Source: Parambassis ranga (taxonomy: Eukaryota; Chordata; Actinopteri; Ambassidae). From it: a stretch of DNA of 64,000 nucleotides. The stretch spans positions 2,852,001-2,916,000 of the forward strand of contig NC_041038.1 in assembly GCF_900634625.1 (NCBI RefSeq). The letters are read 5' to 3'. Below, in pieces: positions 47,412 to 58,470 of the stretch. Positions within the stretch are counted from its first letter, which is position 1. Each line of letters begins with the position of its first letter. Below the pieces are notes generated by a model. That model did not search any database. It worked only from the letters and a program-made list of their open reading frames with translations, and was not told the DNA's origin. The position numbers and the translations under genes are program-made.

Positions 47412-48770
47412 TATCTTTAAGAATTTACTGTGGATGCTTTTTTATAATATATCACTGGAAATAAATAAATAGTTCTTTATTTAGAACGGACATTATTTTG
47501 TGGATTTTTTTTTTCTGTGAGCGTCAAGACCTTTCTGCTCTGCCATCGAAATGGTTATCATACAGGACAAAACAAAGAACAAGGAATAACCACCACACAA
47601 GTCAAAAGACTGCTTTCAGAGTATTAAGGACTCCAGGATGTTCAGCAGTAAATCTGGAAGAACCCCAACAATAAGAATGGGCCTGATCAGCAAAAGGAGG
47701 CCATGGACAAGGGAATCTGCTAAAAAAATGGATTATATTGGGAGATTAAGATAAAAAAACATGGCTGCAGTATGTGGTTTAGCATTGTCCTACTGACCTC
47801 AAATCATTTTAGATGAGCTTTGGTCCAGAGATTGTGCTGCTGTTTCTTTATCATGTTCACATATGGCTTCTTCTTTTCATGGTGAACTGTGTTCACAGAC
47901 AGTGATTTCTGGAAGTCTTCCTGAGCCCATGCAGTGATGTCCAGTAGAGAATCATGCCTGTTTTTAATGCAGCGATGCCTCAGGGCCTGACCTTTGACCT
48001 TTGACCTTGTTCCCAGACAAGGTCAAGGTTCTAATTCTCTGAATCTTTTGGTGATATTATGTATTGTTGATGGTGGAATCTTCAAAATCCAACGATTTTA
48101 TGCAGAGGAACATTTTTACTTACGTTATTTTTGGACCTCTGCACATCTTTACATCTGAGATTCTCTTCCTCTCTGAAATACTCCTTTTATATCCAATCAT
48201 GTTACTCACCTACTGCTTTTGATTTGTGCTTATTAATTTCCAGCCTCTTTCTTTGCCTGTCCCAACATTTCTGAGATGTGTTGCTGCCATCAAATTCAAA
48301 ATGAGCTCATATTTTCCAGGAAATGGTAAAATGTCTCAGTTTCAACATCTGATATGTTCGTGTGCGAATACAGCATGGGTTTATGTTTATTACATTCTGT
48401 TTATGTTTACCTTTTACACAGTGTCTCAACTTGTTTTGGAATTGGGGCTGTAAACCAAAAACCTTTAGGGGCTGGATGTGAAGGAGCAAATTGTTGACTG
48501 AAATTAACCATGTTTTTTCTTTAGGAATTGAATTTAGGAGCTGTAGCTAGGATGAAAGCTGGCAGGGTGATATATAATTTCACTACGGGGATGAATAAAA
48601 TATTCTTAATCTTGGATTGCAGTGGATGTCATTTAATAATCTTAGTTTTCCTTTAAGGCTTAATTATGGATGCGATTTTATAATTTATTATTGGAAAAAA
48701 TGCTTTATTTTGAATGGGCATCATTTTTTGATTTCTCCTGTGAGTGTCAAGACATTTCTGCTCTGCCAAG
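47412..48770. mobile_element. Repeat-bounded block, DNA-transposon-like interior
   Basis: About 130 bp at 47412-47544 and 48650-48770 are diverged direct repeats (both contain GTGGATGC or ATGGATGC, then GTGTCAAGAC-type and TTTCTGCTCTGCCA). Between them lies sequence with a sense-oriented ATGTCTCAGTTTCAACATCT and TTTGGAATTGGGGCTGTA end, found at the terminus of a common fish DNA repeat; its name is not certain to me. No open transposase frame remains. Confidence 0.5.
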
Positions 48771-48951
48771 AACTGCTACTCCACAGAAACTCTCTTATCA
48801 CCCTCTCTGTTCTTCTTTCAGCTGTTCACACTGAAGTCAGTTTGTAGAGCAAAGATGCTCTGACTGACTATTTTGAATGCATTCTTGACAGATTCAGTGA
48901 AGAAGAAAGGGAGATGATCTGAGGAGCAGTGGGAGACAGAGAGTGGCATGG

Positions 48952-49034
48952 CTACATGTTTCGACTGCTTCCTGCAGTCTTCCTCAGAAGTCAGACTTCT
49001 GAGGAAGACTGCAGGAAGCAGTCGAAACATGTAG
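48952..49034. repeat. Perfect 83-bp palindrome (41-bp arms, 1-base centre)
   Basis: The arms 48952-48992 and 48994-49034 are exact reverse complements around A48993. The outer ends are CTACATGTTTCG and CGAAACATGTAG. No mismatch is seen, so it is recent or selected. Confidence 0.97.
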
Positions 49035-49038
49035 AGTC
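48994..49038 (+). ncRNA. Hammerhead-ribozyme-like motif (type I layout, candidate)
   Basis: Core CTGAGGA (CUGANGA) lies at 48999-49005. Stem II is 49007-49012 paired with 49018-49023 around a 5-base loop. GAAA lies at 49024-49027. A two-base-pair stem III with AT loop is formed by 49027-49028 and 49031-49032. The predicted cleavage site follows GTA at 49031-49033. A 5-bp stem I (one G-U) joins 48994-48998 with 49034-49038. Short stem III, type I hammerheads are known in Penelope-like elements. An extra A (49006) between the core and stem II departs from the consensus, and no Penelope coding sequence was seen. Confidence 0.45.
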
Positions 49039-49227
49039 AAGGTAAAAAACACAAAAAACACTGGTCTGACTGAAATGAATACTCTTATAAGTGTTGCTTA
49101 GCAATCTTGAGGATATAAACTTGTTCTAAAGCACCCACCCTCATGTTGATGATGATAAAGTACCAATTGTCAAGGAGGTGGTACTGAACAAGTGTTCACT
49201 GCCTCTAAAATAGGACATTCAGACTGA

Positions 49228-49254
49228 TTGGCCAATCAAACACAGTCCTCTCTG
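49228..49254 (+). promoter_or_regulatory. Conserved NITR promoter block (CCAAT) of gene G
   Basis: TTGGCCAATCAAACACAGTC followed by CTCTCT, about 80 bp before the ATG. It is essentially identical to the blocks of genes C and F. Confidence 0.65.
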
Positions 49255-49309
49255 TGCAGAGTGTAGAACATACAGACATTCAGTCAGTCATCACAGCATC
49301 AGAAGCACG

Positions 49310-50966
49310 ATGACACCAACGATCTTTGCCTTGTTTCTCACATGTCTCTTTGAGGCAAATATGGGTAAGTGTTTTTGTTTACTTCACATGTACATTCTGA
49401 CAGCATTACATTACTTTGTTTTTTTTTCTTAGTCTCCACAGCCCAGAGGACAACTATGAAAACTATGAAACAACTGTCACGCTTTCAATCACATGATATT
49501 GGAGAATCTACAACTTTGCCATGCTACTGTGACAATGATGCAGTGATGTTTTTCTGGTACAAACAAATGGTGGGAAAAAGACCAGTGTTGCTGTCTACGT
49601 TCTACAGGCATAATAACAACGGCAGCTTTCAGGACGACTTCAAAAATCCACGTTTTTCACTGGAGAGTGGAAATCAAGAAAACCTGAGGATAGCAGATCT
49701 GAGAGTGTCAGACTCTGCCACCTACTACTGCATTAGCAGCAATTTATATGACTTCAAATTTTGTGAAGGCATTACAATTAGTGTTAAGGGCTCAGGGAGC
49801 ATTAAATTGGTTCATCAGCCAGCATCTGAAAGCCTCCAGGCAGGAGACTCTGTGACGCTGAACTGTACAGTACACTCTGGGAGCTGTGATGGAGAACACA
49901 GTGTTTACTGGTTCAGACACTCGGTAACATCTCATCCAGGACTCATTTACACCCATGGAGGCAGGAATGACCAGTGTGAGAGGAAACCAAAAACACAAAC
50001 AAACAACTGTTTGTACAATCTGCCACCGAAGAATGTGAACCTGTCAAATTATGATGCCTACTGTGCTGTAGCCTCATGTGGACACATACTGTTTGGAGGA
50101 GAGAAAGAGCTCAACGATGATGAAGTGAGGGGTAAGTAATCTTGAAGAAGTCTAAAAGTTACATACTGTAAAGATTCAATATTGTGCATAGTTGTACTTT
50201 ACATGAAGATCTGAGTGCTGTTTCATTCTAATTGTTTTCAATACTGGTCTTTTGTGATGGAAACAAATGTTGAGAAATATACTGTGTTTCCAGTGACTGC
50301 AGTTACAGAAGAATATTTTCTGCTTTTTCTACAACTGACTAAAACCTCACATTTACTCCACAAACGTTACAGTCATGCTTCATATCTATTGACCAACAAT
50401 TAAAACAACCAGTATCCATTTAAACATACTAGTTGGCAATGAAGTTGCAAAACTATGAATGAAAAAAATAAAACGCAGTAACATCTTCATGTTTCCTGCA
50501 GATGGGGTGAAATCTCTTGTCTTGGTGTACTTCTTGAGTGGAGCTTTGGCATTCACCACCATCCTGATTGTTGTACTGGCTTTCTTAGTGTTCAAACTGA
50601 ACAAGCGATCTGGCCAAGGTACAGGTAACTGCTACTCTTTGAAGCTGATGTCGAGTACAAAGAGCCTGTTACATATGAATAACGAAATTTAATTCTGTGT
50701 CTCACACTCAGACTCCACTGGAACATTTCCAACTGAATCCACTCCCAATACAGTAGTAAGTCTAACATTTAGTCTGGCAAGTGTCATAGCAGGAAATATT
50801 CGGTCATGTTCCACACATGTCACTTGTGCTGTATGTTATCTTTCACCAGGTGTGTCAGAATGGAGAGAACCTTCATTATGCTACTGTACTAGACTTAAAG
50901 GCCAACAGATCAAGAAGAAAGACGACATCACAGACTGAATGTGTGTATAGCAGTGTGAGACAGTAG
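49310..50966 (+). CDS. NITR gene G, inhibitory-type novel immune-type receptor
   Basis: Exons: 49310-49364, 49433-50131, 50502-50624, 50712-50755, 50850-50966 (345 aa). The leader is MTPTIFALFLTCLFEANMG. V domain: LPCYCDND with an extra cysteine, WYKQMVGKRP, DSATYYC, J-like FCEGITISVK with another extra cysteine. I domain: CDGEHSVYWFRHSVTSHPG, then YDAYCAVASCG, where two residues of the usual DAGTYYC are missing, and a degenerate J-like end FGGEKELND. The TM is uncharged. The tail has ITIM LHYATV and ends CVYSSVRQ. A poly(A) signal lies at 50976-50981. The extra cysteine pair could form an additional disulfide in the V domain. Intact splice sites and frame support a functional gene. Confidence 0.88.
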
Positions 50967-50981
50967 CCTTCTTGCAATAAA

Positions 50982-52569
50982 GGTCTTACACTGAAACCTT
51001 TCCCTTTCAGTGTTTTTTTGATGTCACAGACTGCCTTCAGTAGGGAAAACAGAAGATTGTCTCTCTAAATTAAAGGTTGGACAGCTGGACTGGCCAGCAA
51101 CCCTCAAAACCTACCAAGAACCAGTGGTTCAGTGACATGTGGCCAGAATTAAAACTTCCAGACATTTATATGTACCTATGTTGGCCCAGTCTATATTCTG
51201 TAATCACACACGTTTGCAATAATAAATGACTGTTTACTGTAGATGCTTGCCACAAACTAGAGCAGCCAGAGTCTTTTATGACCTATTTGCAGTAAAGAGT
51301 ACAGAGACACTGTGGTTTTAAAGCAGGATGTTAGTTGTTTTTCAGTAAGGTGAGATCTGTTCTACGTGCGACCAGTCATGTGAATAAAGTATTATTCTGT
51401 GAGAGTATGGTTAATGCCATGATGTAAGCCAAGATCATGGTATGTAAGGCATGTAATACATCCTATGTATACTGTATACTTCTAAAAGCTGAAGCACAGA
51501 AAGACAGTTGTAGCTAGCTCTTATGAAAGCTTCAAGAGTGTGGGTGGAGAGCAGCTGATGGAGATGATGATGAATTGGGTGCTGCAGTGTGAAATGTGCA
51601 GCCATCTAATGAGAAAAAAATATTGTGATCAAATTAATCTTCACCGTTTCTTTGGGTACCATGGTGATAACTAATGCCCCAACCAGGAAGCCATATGTGC
51701 AGCTTACGTTACTGCAATCCCATACCTCCTCATCTTTCTTTACAGAAATTATTAACACGTCTAAATAATATCTTTGACATTGAAATATCTGCATGGATCA
51801 GCAAAAGCAATGGTTTTTGTATGTGCTTTTAGTGGAATAGTGACGTTGTTGCCAGGTTGCTGTGAGGCTGATTCAGGGGCAGCTGGATGTAGTGCAGATG
51901 GGTGGTTCCTCTTCACAGGCACACAACTTCACTCTTGTAAATCCATTGTCTCCTTTAGCTTGGCCCCGAAAGATGGCCTCTCGTTTACAGCCTTAGTTTA
52001 AATGCAATGGTTGAAGAGGATTTTCACCCCTTAATCTGCTGTGTTCATTCATATTGTGCATTCTTTTCTGTGCTGTTTGGAGTGTCCACTTGTTCTGTTT
52101 GTTAGGTGTTGGTAATTGGTATCTGTCCAAATGTTTGGATCCTCTGATGTGACGAACTAATGTCGATCTGCGTACTGTAAGCAAACTGATTAAGTGCTTG
52201 ATTCACTGCTACTCTTAGGTACATTGCCATGGCACACTAATATGTTGTATTAACATTCTAGAATCATGCTAGGGAAAAAGACACAATAATACAAGCTTAA
52301 AACCTTTATTTTTATAATTTAATTATTTTTTATGAATACTGTATCACCTTAGGTCATTTCTGAGTCAATGGCACACAGTTACCCGCTTCGTGTTAAGTCA
52401 TCAGACAAAACACATCTCAGGCCTTCTACTGACTCAACTAGATTCTTCTTTGACGTTAGGTTAATTACAATTTCCTCTTACACCCCGAAACTAAGCAGTA
52501 CTGTAAAGGAGAGATTATCAATGCATCTATTATATTGCAAACACAACACACATTTCTGCAGCATGAACA
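50982..52569. other. Intergenic between NITR genes G and H
   Basis: No gene or recognisable element is seen. Genes G and H are convergent across this interval. Confidence 0.55.
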
Positions 52570-53860
52570 TCAGCAGGTCTTACTCACAAACACAAAGAGA
52601 CAAATTGTCACAAAAACCAGCAGCATCCCAGCTCTAATAATGGAGAGCCAGACTAAGATTCTTATCTTAGCCCCTTTGTTGTCAGCATCATTGCTGACGA
52701 CCACTTTGCTACCGCGTCCAAACACTATCTCCCCACAGGAAGCTACGGCACAGTAGTAAGTTCCAGCATCATAAGAGCTCAGGTTTTTCTTCTGCAAATG
52801 GTAGACACAGCTCTGTGAGGAAGATTTGGGTGCAGAGACTGGGTTACACTGCTCAGTGTGTGTGTGAAGGAATCCTTGGTCAGATCCATGTCTGAACCAG
52901 TAGACACGATGTTCTCCAGCACAGCTGCCAGTGTGTACAGTGCAGTTGACAGTAGCAGAGCCACCAGGCTGGATGGTTTTAGACACTGGCTCCTGGACAA
53001 TTTCCTTGCGGTCAGTTCCTGAAGAGAATTGACACTTAGTGAAATGACTTTGATTATGTAAAGAATTTCCACTCACTGTACTTTTTTAGTGATAATACCA
53101 TGAATGCAAGCCAAGCTGGGTCAGGGATTGTCCGTTTCCTGACCCTGACCTTTCACACAGTCAATAAAAAAGTGATTAATACTTGTGCCTGTTTAAAATT
53201 GTTACATAAAAATCCTTTAATCTGGGAATTTCTACGTATTCAATTTCCTGTATAAATAGACAAAAACCTAAAAAGCATTACTACATCCATCCAAAACCTC
53301 TTTGATAAACTTACAATCCAAGCAAAGGGATGACAACCACAGGTCAATCACAATAGGGAAAAACAGAAGCACAAACCTTCAACACTCAGAAAGACTCCTT
53401 CTCCAAATTCCACCATGTTGGAGTGTGAGCTTCCACAATAATATGTAGCTGAATCTGAGACCTGGACGTCAGAGATATGTAAATGATTCAACCCTTCCAT
53501 CCTCATTACAGAAAAACGGGGGTTCTTCTCCAGCCAGTGGTAGACTTCAGATGGTTTCTCATGTTTGTAAAGAGAAGACAAAACCTCAGGCCTCCCACCA
53601 ATTGCTTGTCGGTACCAGGAGAAGTGCATCGCAACTTGGCTTTTGTAGAAGCAATGTAAAGTCACATTTTGTCCAACAGCGGCAGATTTCACTCCAGTGT
53701 CCTGTTCAACTGTTCCTGACAGAACCATAGCTGACAGAGTAAAAAAAAAAAACAAACATAATGTTAATGAGAACTAATCTCATATTCACATTTAAATTAA
53801 AACCTGATATTTAATATTTAAAGACTTACACACTCCACAGAGAATTGTACACAGGAGCAT
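52570..53860 (-). CDS. NITR gene H, candidate activating receptor
   Basis: Minus-strand exons: 53830-53860, 53377-53730, 52570-53018 (277 aa), all junctions phase 1. The leader is MLLCTILCGVSMVLSG. The V domain (LHCFYK, WYRQAIGGRP, DSATYYC, FGEGVFLSVE) occupies its own exon; its donor is GTTTGT. The next exon holds the I domain (TGSCAGEHRVYWFRHG, DAGTYYCAVASCG, FGRGSKVVV) and continues without intron into a TM segment with an internal arginine (WLSIIRAGMLLVF). It stops four residues after the TM (SKTC). A GTGAGTAAG inside the last codons could be a donor to an unseen tail exon. A membrane arginine with a minimal tail is the design of receptors that pair with ITAM adaptors; zebrafish Nitr9 is a known DAP12-dependent case. 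It is the only NITR on the minus strand. Confidence 0.85.
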
Positions 53861-53917
53861 CGTCTCAGAGGTCTTGAGCAAATAAGCAGACCTAAGCTTC
53901 AAAAACGGGGTTAGATT

Positions 53918-53926
53918 TGATTGGTT
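53918..53926 (-). promoter_or_regulatory. CCAAT element of NITR gene H
   Basis: On the minus strand AACCAATCA precedes the ATG by about 60 bp, continuing as AACCAATCAAATC. It is the same motif as in the + strand genes although the gene is inverted. Confidence 0.55.
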
Positions 53927-53930
53927 GCAT

Positions 53931-55229
53931 AGACACTGTGTGACAGTAAACATCCGTCATGGCTGTCAAGTAGGAAATGAAACAAAAGGGCAGCAACAGA
54001 GTAAATTTAAAAGAAGGATATTCTAGCTTCCACATGCTTTAAAAATGTCAGGCAGATGATGACACTCCAAAATAAACGAGCTAGATGTGAGATATGCAAG
54101 CTTGTGTTTCTGCATGTTGTATCAAATGCCTGCATTATGAATCATTCACCTACCAGCGTGAAATAAAACCACCAACAGTAGACAACACAAGCATAAAGGA
54201 GGTGAAAAAAATTCTCAAAGCACTGCAGTTTACTGAGAAGTGTCTTGGCCAGTTATAAATAGTCAGTATGTTTTTTTGAGCTGGTACATTTTTAGTTTTT
54301 GCTCTTCTTTATAAGAGGACTTTTTTGGTAAACAGAGATCTGGAGCGTCTCCTGCAGGGGACAACTTGAAATATGTGGTGAGTCATATATGGGTGTAGAT
54401 GACATTTTGATCATAGGATGTGGTAACTTCACAGTACAGGGAGTCAGTGCTGCTGAATGGCTGGTTACACAGGCTGTGGGCACTTACAGGGCTGCCTATG
54501 ATACACTATGGCTGGCCATACAAATGATTAGATAGAACAAGTTCTATGTCTGTGTAACAACCCAGTGTTGTTGGATACACATCAATAATAGCCTGATCCT
54601 TATTCCTAGAACTGTTTATATGTTTAAAATAGTAGGTGTACTTTACCAAACAAACTTACAGTCAGTTACTGGTTGCTGGTTAATGTTCATGCTTATCGTG
54701 CTCCATTCTCACTAGCATTTTTCACTCTTCACTACACTTTCATTTTTCACTTTGCAAATCACATCTCAAACTAGACAAGATCAAGCTCACAAATTGGTTC
54801 AGACTAATTAGTAATGCAAAAACTGACTACAGTTATGGCGGTCAGTTTCTCGCTGTAGACACACAGACACCAACCCAGTCTGACATCAGGATGTGTAACA
54901 GCTTCATTGGTTCACAAAAGTCCAATCAAGAAGCCTGGGGGAGATGGTGGTTCTTGGATTCCAGTGTGTCAACACAGTTGTAGTTTTCTTTTATAGTTAT
55001 AGTTTACTCGCTGTTGAATTAGGCAAGAACAACTTTCATGATGGCTGTATAAATATGTGTGACTAAAATTGCTTGAAGCAGGTTTTGTCTCACACTGCAT
55101 GTTGTAGAGATATTAGCTTGTGGAAAGGTTAAGCCTTCTAGCATGAACTGTTCAGTACCACGCCCCTTTCTAATGAAACCCCCTACATAATATAAGAAGA
55201 GCCCGTACTGTTACAGGGCTATATGCAGG
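53931..55229. other. Intergenic between the two receptor families
   Basis: No gene is supported. Confidence 0.6.
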
Positions 55230-56361
55230 ATGAGGAGCTTCACGGCAATAACTATTTTACTCTTCTGCAGCCATGGTGAGTGTATCAGAATCAGAAATAC
55301 TTTAATCCCAGAGGAAAATTGCTTCATAATAGTGATTTATTCTCAGCTATAAACACTATTTATCCATTTTGATGATATTATCAGCTCAGAAGTAAATATA
55401 ACATCTCTGCTGTTTGTTTCAGGCTTGATCTCTGTCTCAGGATCTGGGTCTCAGTCTGTGGAGGTCCTGCATGGTGAAAATGTCACACTGTGGTGCCGCA
55501 ACATCTCCAAAGGTCCAACACAGACAGACTGGTTCAGAGTGGTCAACAGAACAAGCTGAAGGAATATCAACCCCAACTTTAATCAGCATGATTCTGGGTG
55601 GTTTGAGTGTGTTGCTCACTACTACAGTCATTGTTCTGGCTGTAAAACTCCAGAAACTTAAGAAAGGTACAGCAGGCTTTTGATCTGTTACACAGCCTCT
55701 GTTGATGGGCAAAGAGTAAAGTAACAATTCACTAACTATGCATTTCTATTTGCCTTAAACAGCCATAAATGAACAGCAGCCAGAACGAAGCAAGGTGAGC
55801 ATTTCATATACTGTACTGTATGTCATGATAAACAACTTTTTTTAACTTTACTGATTGTCATCAAAATAATGTTAGCCTTGTTAAATGATTTAGTCTGTTC
55901 AATATTGTTAACCAACTTAATGTGAGAAAGACATTAGTTTGTAGTCATGATTTTAAGACACTGATCATGATCCATTGAGTCATGCACTAGTTATTGTTTC
56001 AAGTGTTGCTGTGCCGCTATGTTAATATCAACTTTTATTCTCTCATGCTTTTGTCACTAAATCTCATCTTTGTTCCTCCTGGTTTGTATTGTTAAACAGA
56101 ACGAGCGAACCAAACCTATAATTAAATCCAGTTTTCATGATCCTTTTTGGGAGTAGGCACACATTTATATTTATTTTTGGTAAACTGAGCTACCAGCTGT
56201 GCGATACAGTTTGTGAGTAATCATCCTGATTTGCTATTTTACAGAATTTGAGGTCAGATGATCTGAACTATGCAGCTCTGAGTTTCCAGGCAAAAGCAAA
56301 AAGGAGCCACAGGCCCAAAAGAGAGCTGGAGCCAAACGTTGTATATGCTGCCACCAGATAG
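55230..56361 (+). pseudogene. Single V-set receptor pseudogene 1
   Basis: The leader exon 55230-55275 (MRSFTAITILLFCSHG) is intact. The V exon starts normally after the acceptor at about 55423 and reads through LWCRNISKGPTQTDWFRVVN to a stop at 55557-55559. The second half of the V domain, the hinge exon and the intron before the TM are deleted, so the V sequence runs directly into TM-exon sequence in another frame. Juxtamembrane and tail exons (tail 56245-56361 with LNYAAL) are preserved and almost identical to the next gene. At most a 60-residue secreted fragment could be made. A LINE tail lies in intron 1 (55285-55322). Confidence 0.85.
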
Positions 56362-56930
56362 ATTCAGGAAGCACCTGGAACTGCAGCTTTATCATATCAA
56401 CCTGGTGATCTATATGGTGTGGGAGTGAAAATAAAATGTGAACTTTTATAAAATAAAACAGCTCTGCATTCAGACTCTGTGCAGTCCTTCTAATCATCTG
56501 TGTTTTTTGAGTGTGGTCACAGTGTCTATTTTTCTGGTCTGCTAACTGTCTAAGAGTAAATAGGACAAGCTTGAAGTGTGATAGAGGAAGAGTCTGAACA
56601 GGCACTGAGGATTGTCGAACTTTCTGATGGGTGGAGTTAAACAGTCTGCATTGAGAAGAATAAGATAAACATCACTGGTTAGACAGGAAGAAAGCAGAGT
56701 GTGGTCTGAGCACAACTGAAGTAAAAGCCTTGCGGTCACACCTCTGATGGAAAGTATAAAGCACCACAACTGTCAGTTTAGACAAGCTAATGTGTTTAGA
56801 CATTCATAAATAAAGCAATTCTTGAATATACTGGCATCCTGAGGGGATTTCCATGAGAGTATAGACACGAACTGAAATACCTGATGCCATGTGTCTATAG
56901 GAGTACTTACTCTTGATTACATACTGAAAG

Positions 56931-57597
56931 TGTCAAGGTTCGTCAGGGTTTGTGGATGAGGAGCGGACACAGGTGCGGTTATAAGTCCAAAACAGTCTTT
57001 TATTTAAAGCCAGGAGGGCAAAACAATACAAAACTAAAAATCACACTTGTCGTGGTCAAAAAGTAAAGTACAAAACAACTAACTAAAAAAATTACACTTA
57101 GCATGGCAAAACCAGATCCAGAAAAACAGGCACATGGCACAAAAGGCAAGAGCAAAAGACAAGGCATGAACGAGGCCTCTACCTGGAGCACGCTGAGGTC
57201 AGGCAGAAGTACATGAGGTAGGCGAGGATCTAGGCATGGCATGGCATGGCATGGCATGGACGAGACATGAAACAAAACAAACACTACACCAAACGAGATG
57301 AACTAGCAAAGACAAAGGGGAAGACACAGACTATATACAAAGGGACCAGGGAAGACAACGAGGCACAGGTGGCACACATTAGGGCAGGGCAGGTGATCAC
57401 ACAAGGAGGGAAAAAACAGGAAGCAAAACTCCAGACAATGCACAGGGGGGACAGGACTACCAAAGTAAAACAGGAAGCACAAGACACAACTAAACAAAAC
57501 ACTATAACAACAGGAAAACAACAATAACTAAACACAGATAAAACTAAAAACCCAAAACAAGGAAAACAAAACCATAAATAAACACCAGGTCGTGACA
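56931..57597 (-). mobile_element. LTR (solo), target-site duplication GAAAG
   Basis: In + orientation it begins TGTCAAGG and ends CGTGACA. GAAAG is duplicated at 56926-56930 and 57598-57602. The paralogous position in the next duplication unit (60616-60620) is an empty site with one GAAAG, which proves the boundaries. The inverted poly(A) signal (TTTATTTAAAG near 57000) puts the LTR on the minus strand. A short (GGCAT)n run lies near 57235-57257. No internal element remains. Confidence 0.92.
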
Positions 57598-57602
57598 GAA
57601 AG

Positions 57603-58390
57603 TGGCTTTCTGCTGACAATAGCAACACGTAGTTGTATAATGACCCAGACTGTATATTTAAAATAATCAACGAAAAATGTGAAAAAATGTGCAAATCAAG
57701 GCATTCTACCCATACTTCCATGGTTGCTGCTGACTACACAGAGAGGAGGAAAGGACCAACCAAATTTAAAAACAAAATCACTAGACAATACAATTGTGAA
57801 GTTCATCCATCCTCACAATGTCTTATCAACAAGCCACTACAATGTTTTCATATGTAATCCATACATATGTTTATTGGGTTACCTTAATGGCAAAGCATGG
57901 CAGGGCTCTAGTGTGTGACCTAATTTCTCAATGGAGCAAAACAAAAATATCCAGTGCTAAAAGTTAGTCTATAGCCCTGCATAGTAGCACAAAACCTCAA
58001 GGGATTTGCAGTTCAACAGAAAACCAACACTACCATTTCAAAGTGGACGCTCTTTACAAGTAAGAAAATAGTGTACACAGTCTACTACTTGTATATTAAC
58101 AGACAGAAACTCCACGATCAGAGTCATAAGAACTTACTGTCAGCAGTTGCTGTGACAACTCAGAATCAGTGATCACCTATGGAAAGCTGGCTGTACTAGA
58201 TCATTGAAGACTATGCTCATGGTTCAGCAAAGTGATCAACTAAGCACCTGACATAGTCATCATGCCAAGAAGAACCATCCATCCCCCTACATGAAGTGTC
58301 AACTGTGAAGTAGCAAGTTTAAAGCACTAAGCTTTAGTTAACATTCATGTAGTTAAATATTTGTTAGAGCTTAAAAACTTGTAGCATGAA
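57603..58390. other. Intergenic part of the tandem duplication
   Basis: Nearly identical to about 60621-61370. No gene is supported; the small frames are shared only because the DNA is duplicated. Confidence 0.75.
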
Positions 58391-58397
58391 AAACACA

Positions 58398-58425
58398 CCC
58401 CGCCCCTCTAACTCCCTTTATATGA
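58398..58425 (+). promoter_or_regulatory. GC box and TATA box of V-set receptor gene 2
   Basis: CCCCGCCCC at 58398-58406 and TTTATATGA at 58417-58425 lie about 50-70 bp before the ATG. The copy before gene 3 is the same (61376-61384, 61395-61403). Confidence 0.6.
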
Positions 58426-58470
58426 GCTGAGTGCCACCTTCTATCCTGGCAGTGAGATGAAAAAGGAACC

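Noticed and set aside
57246..57721. Long open frames on both strands in the 57 kb region
   Set aside because: They lie largely inside the LTR insertion defined by GAAAG duplications and are absent from the sister duplication unit.
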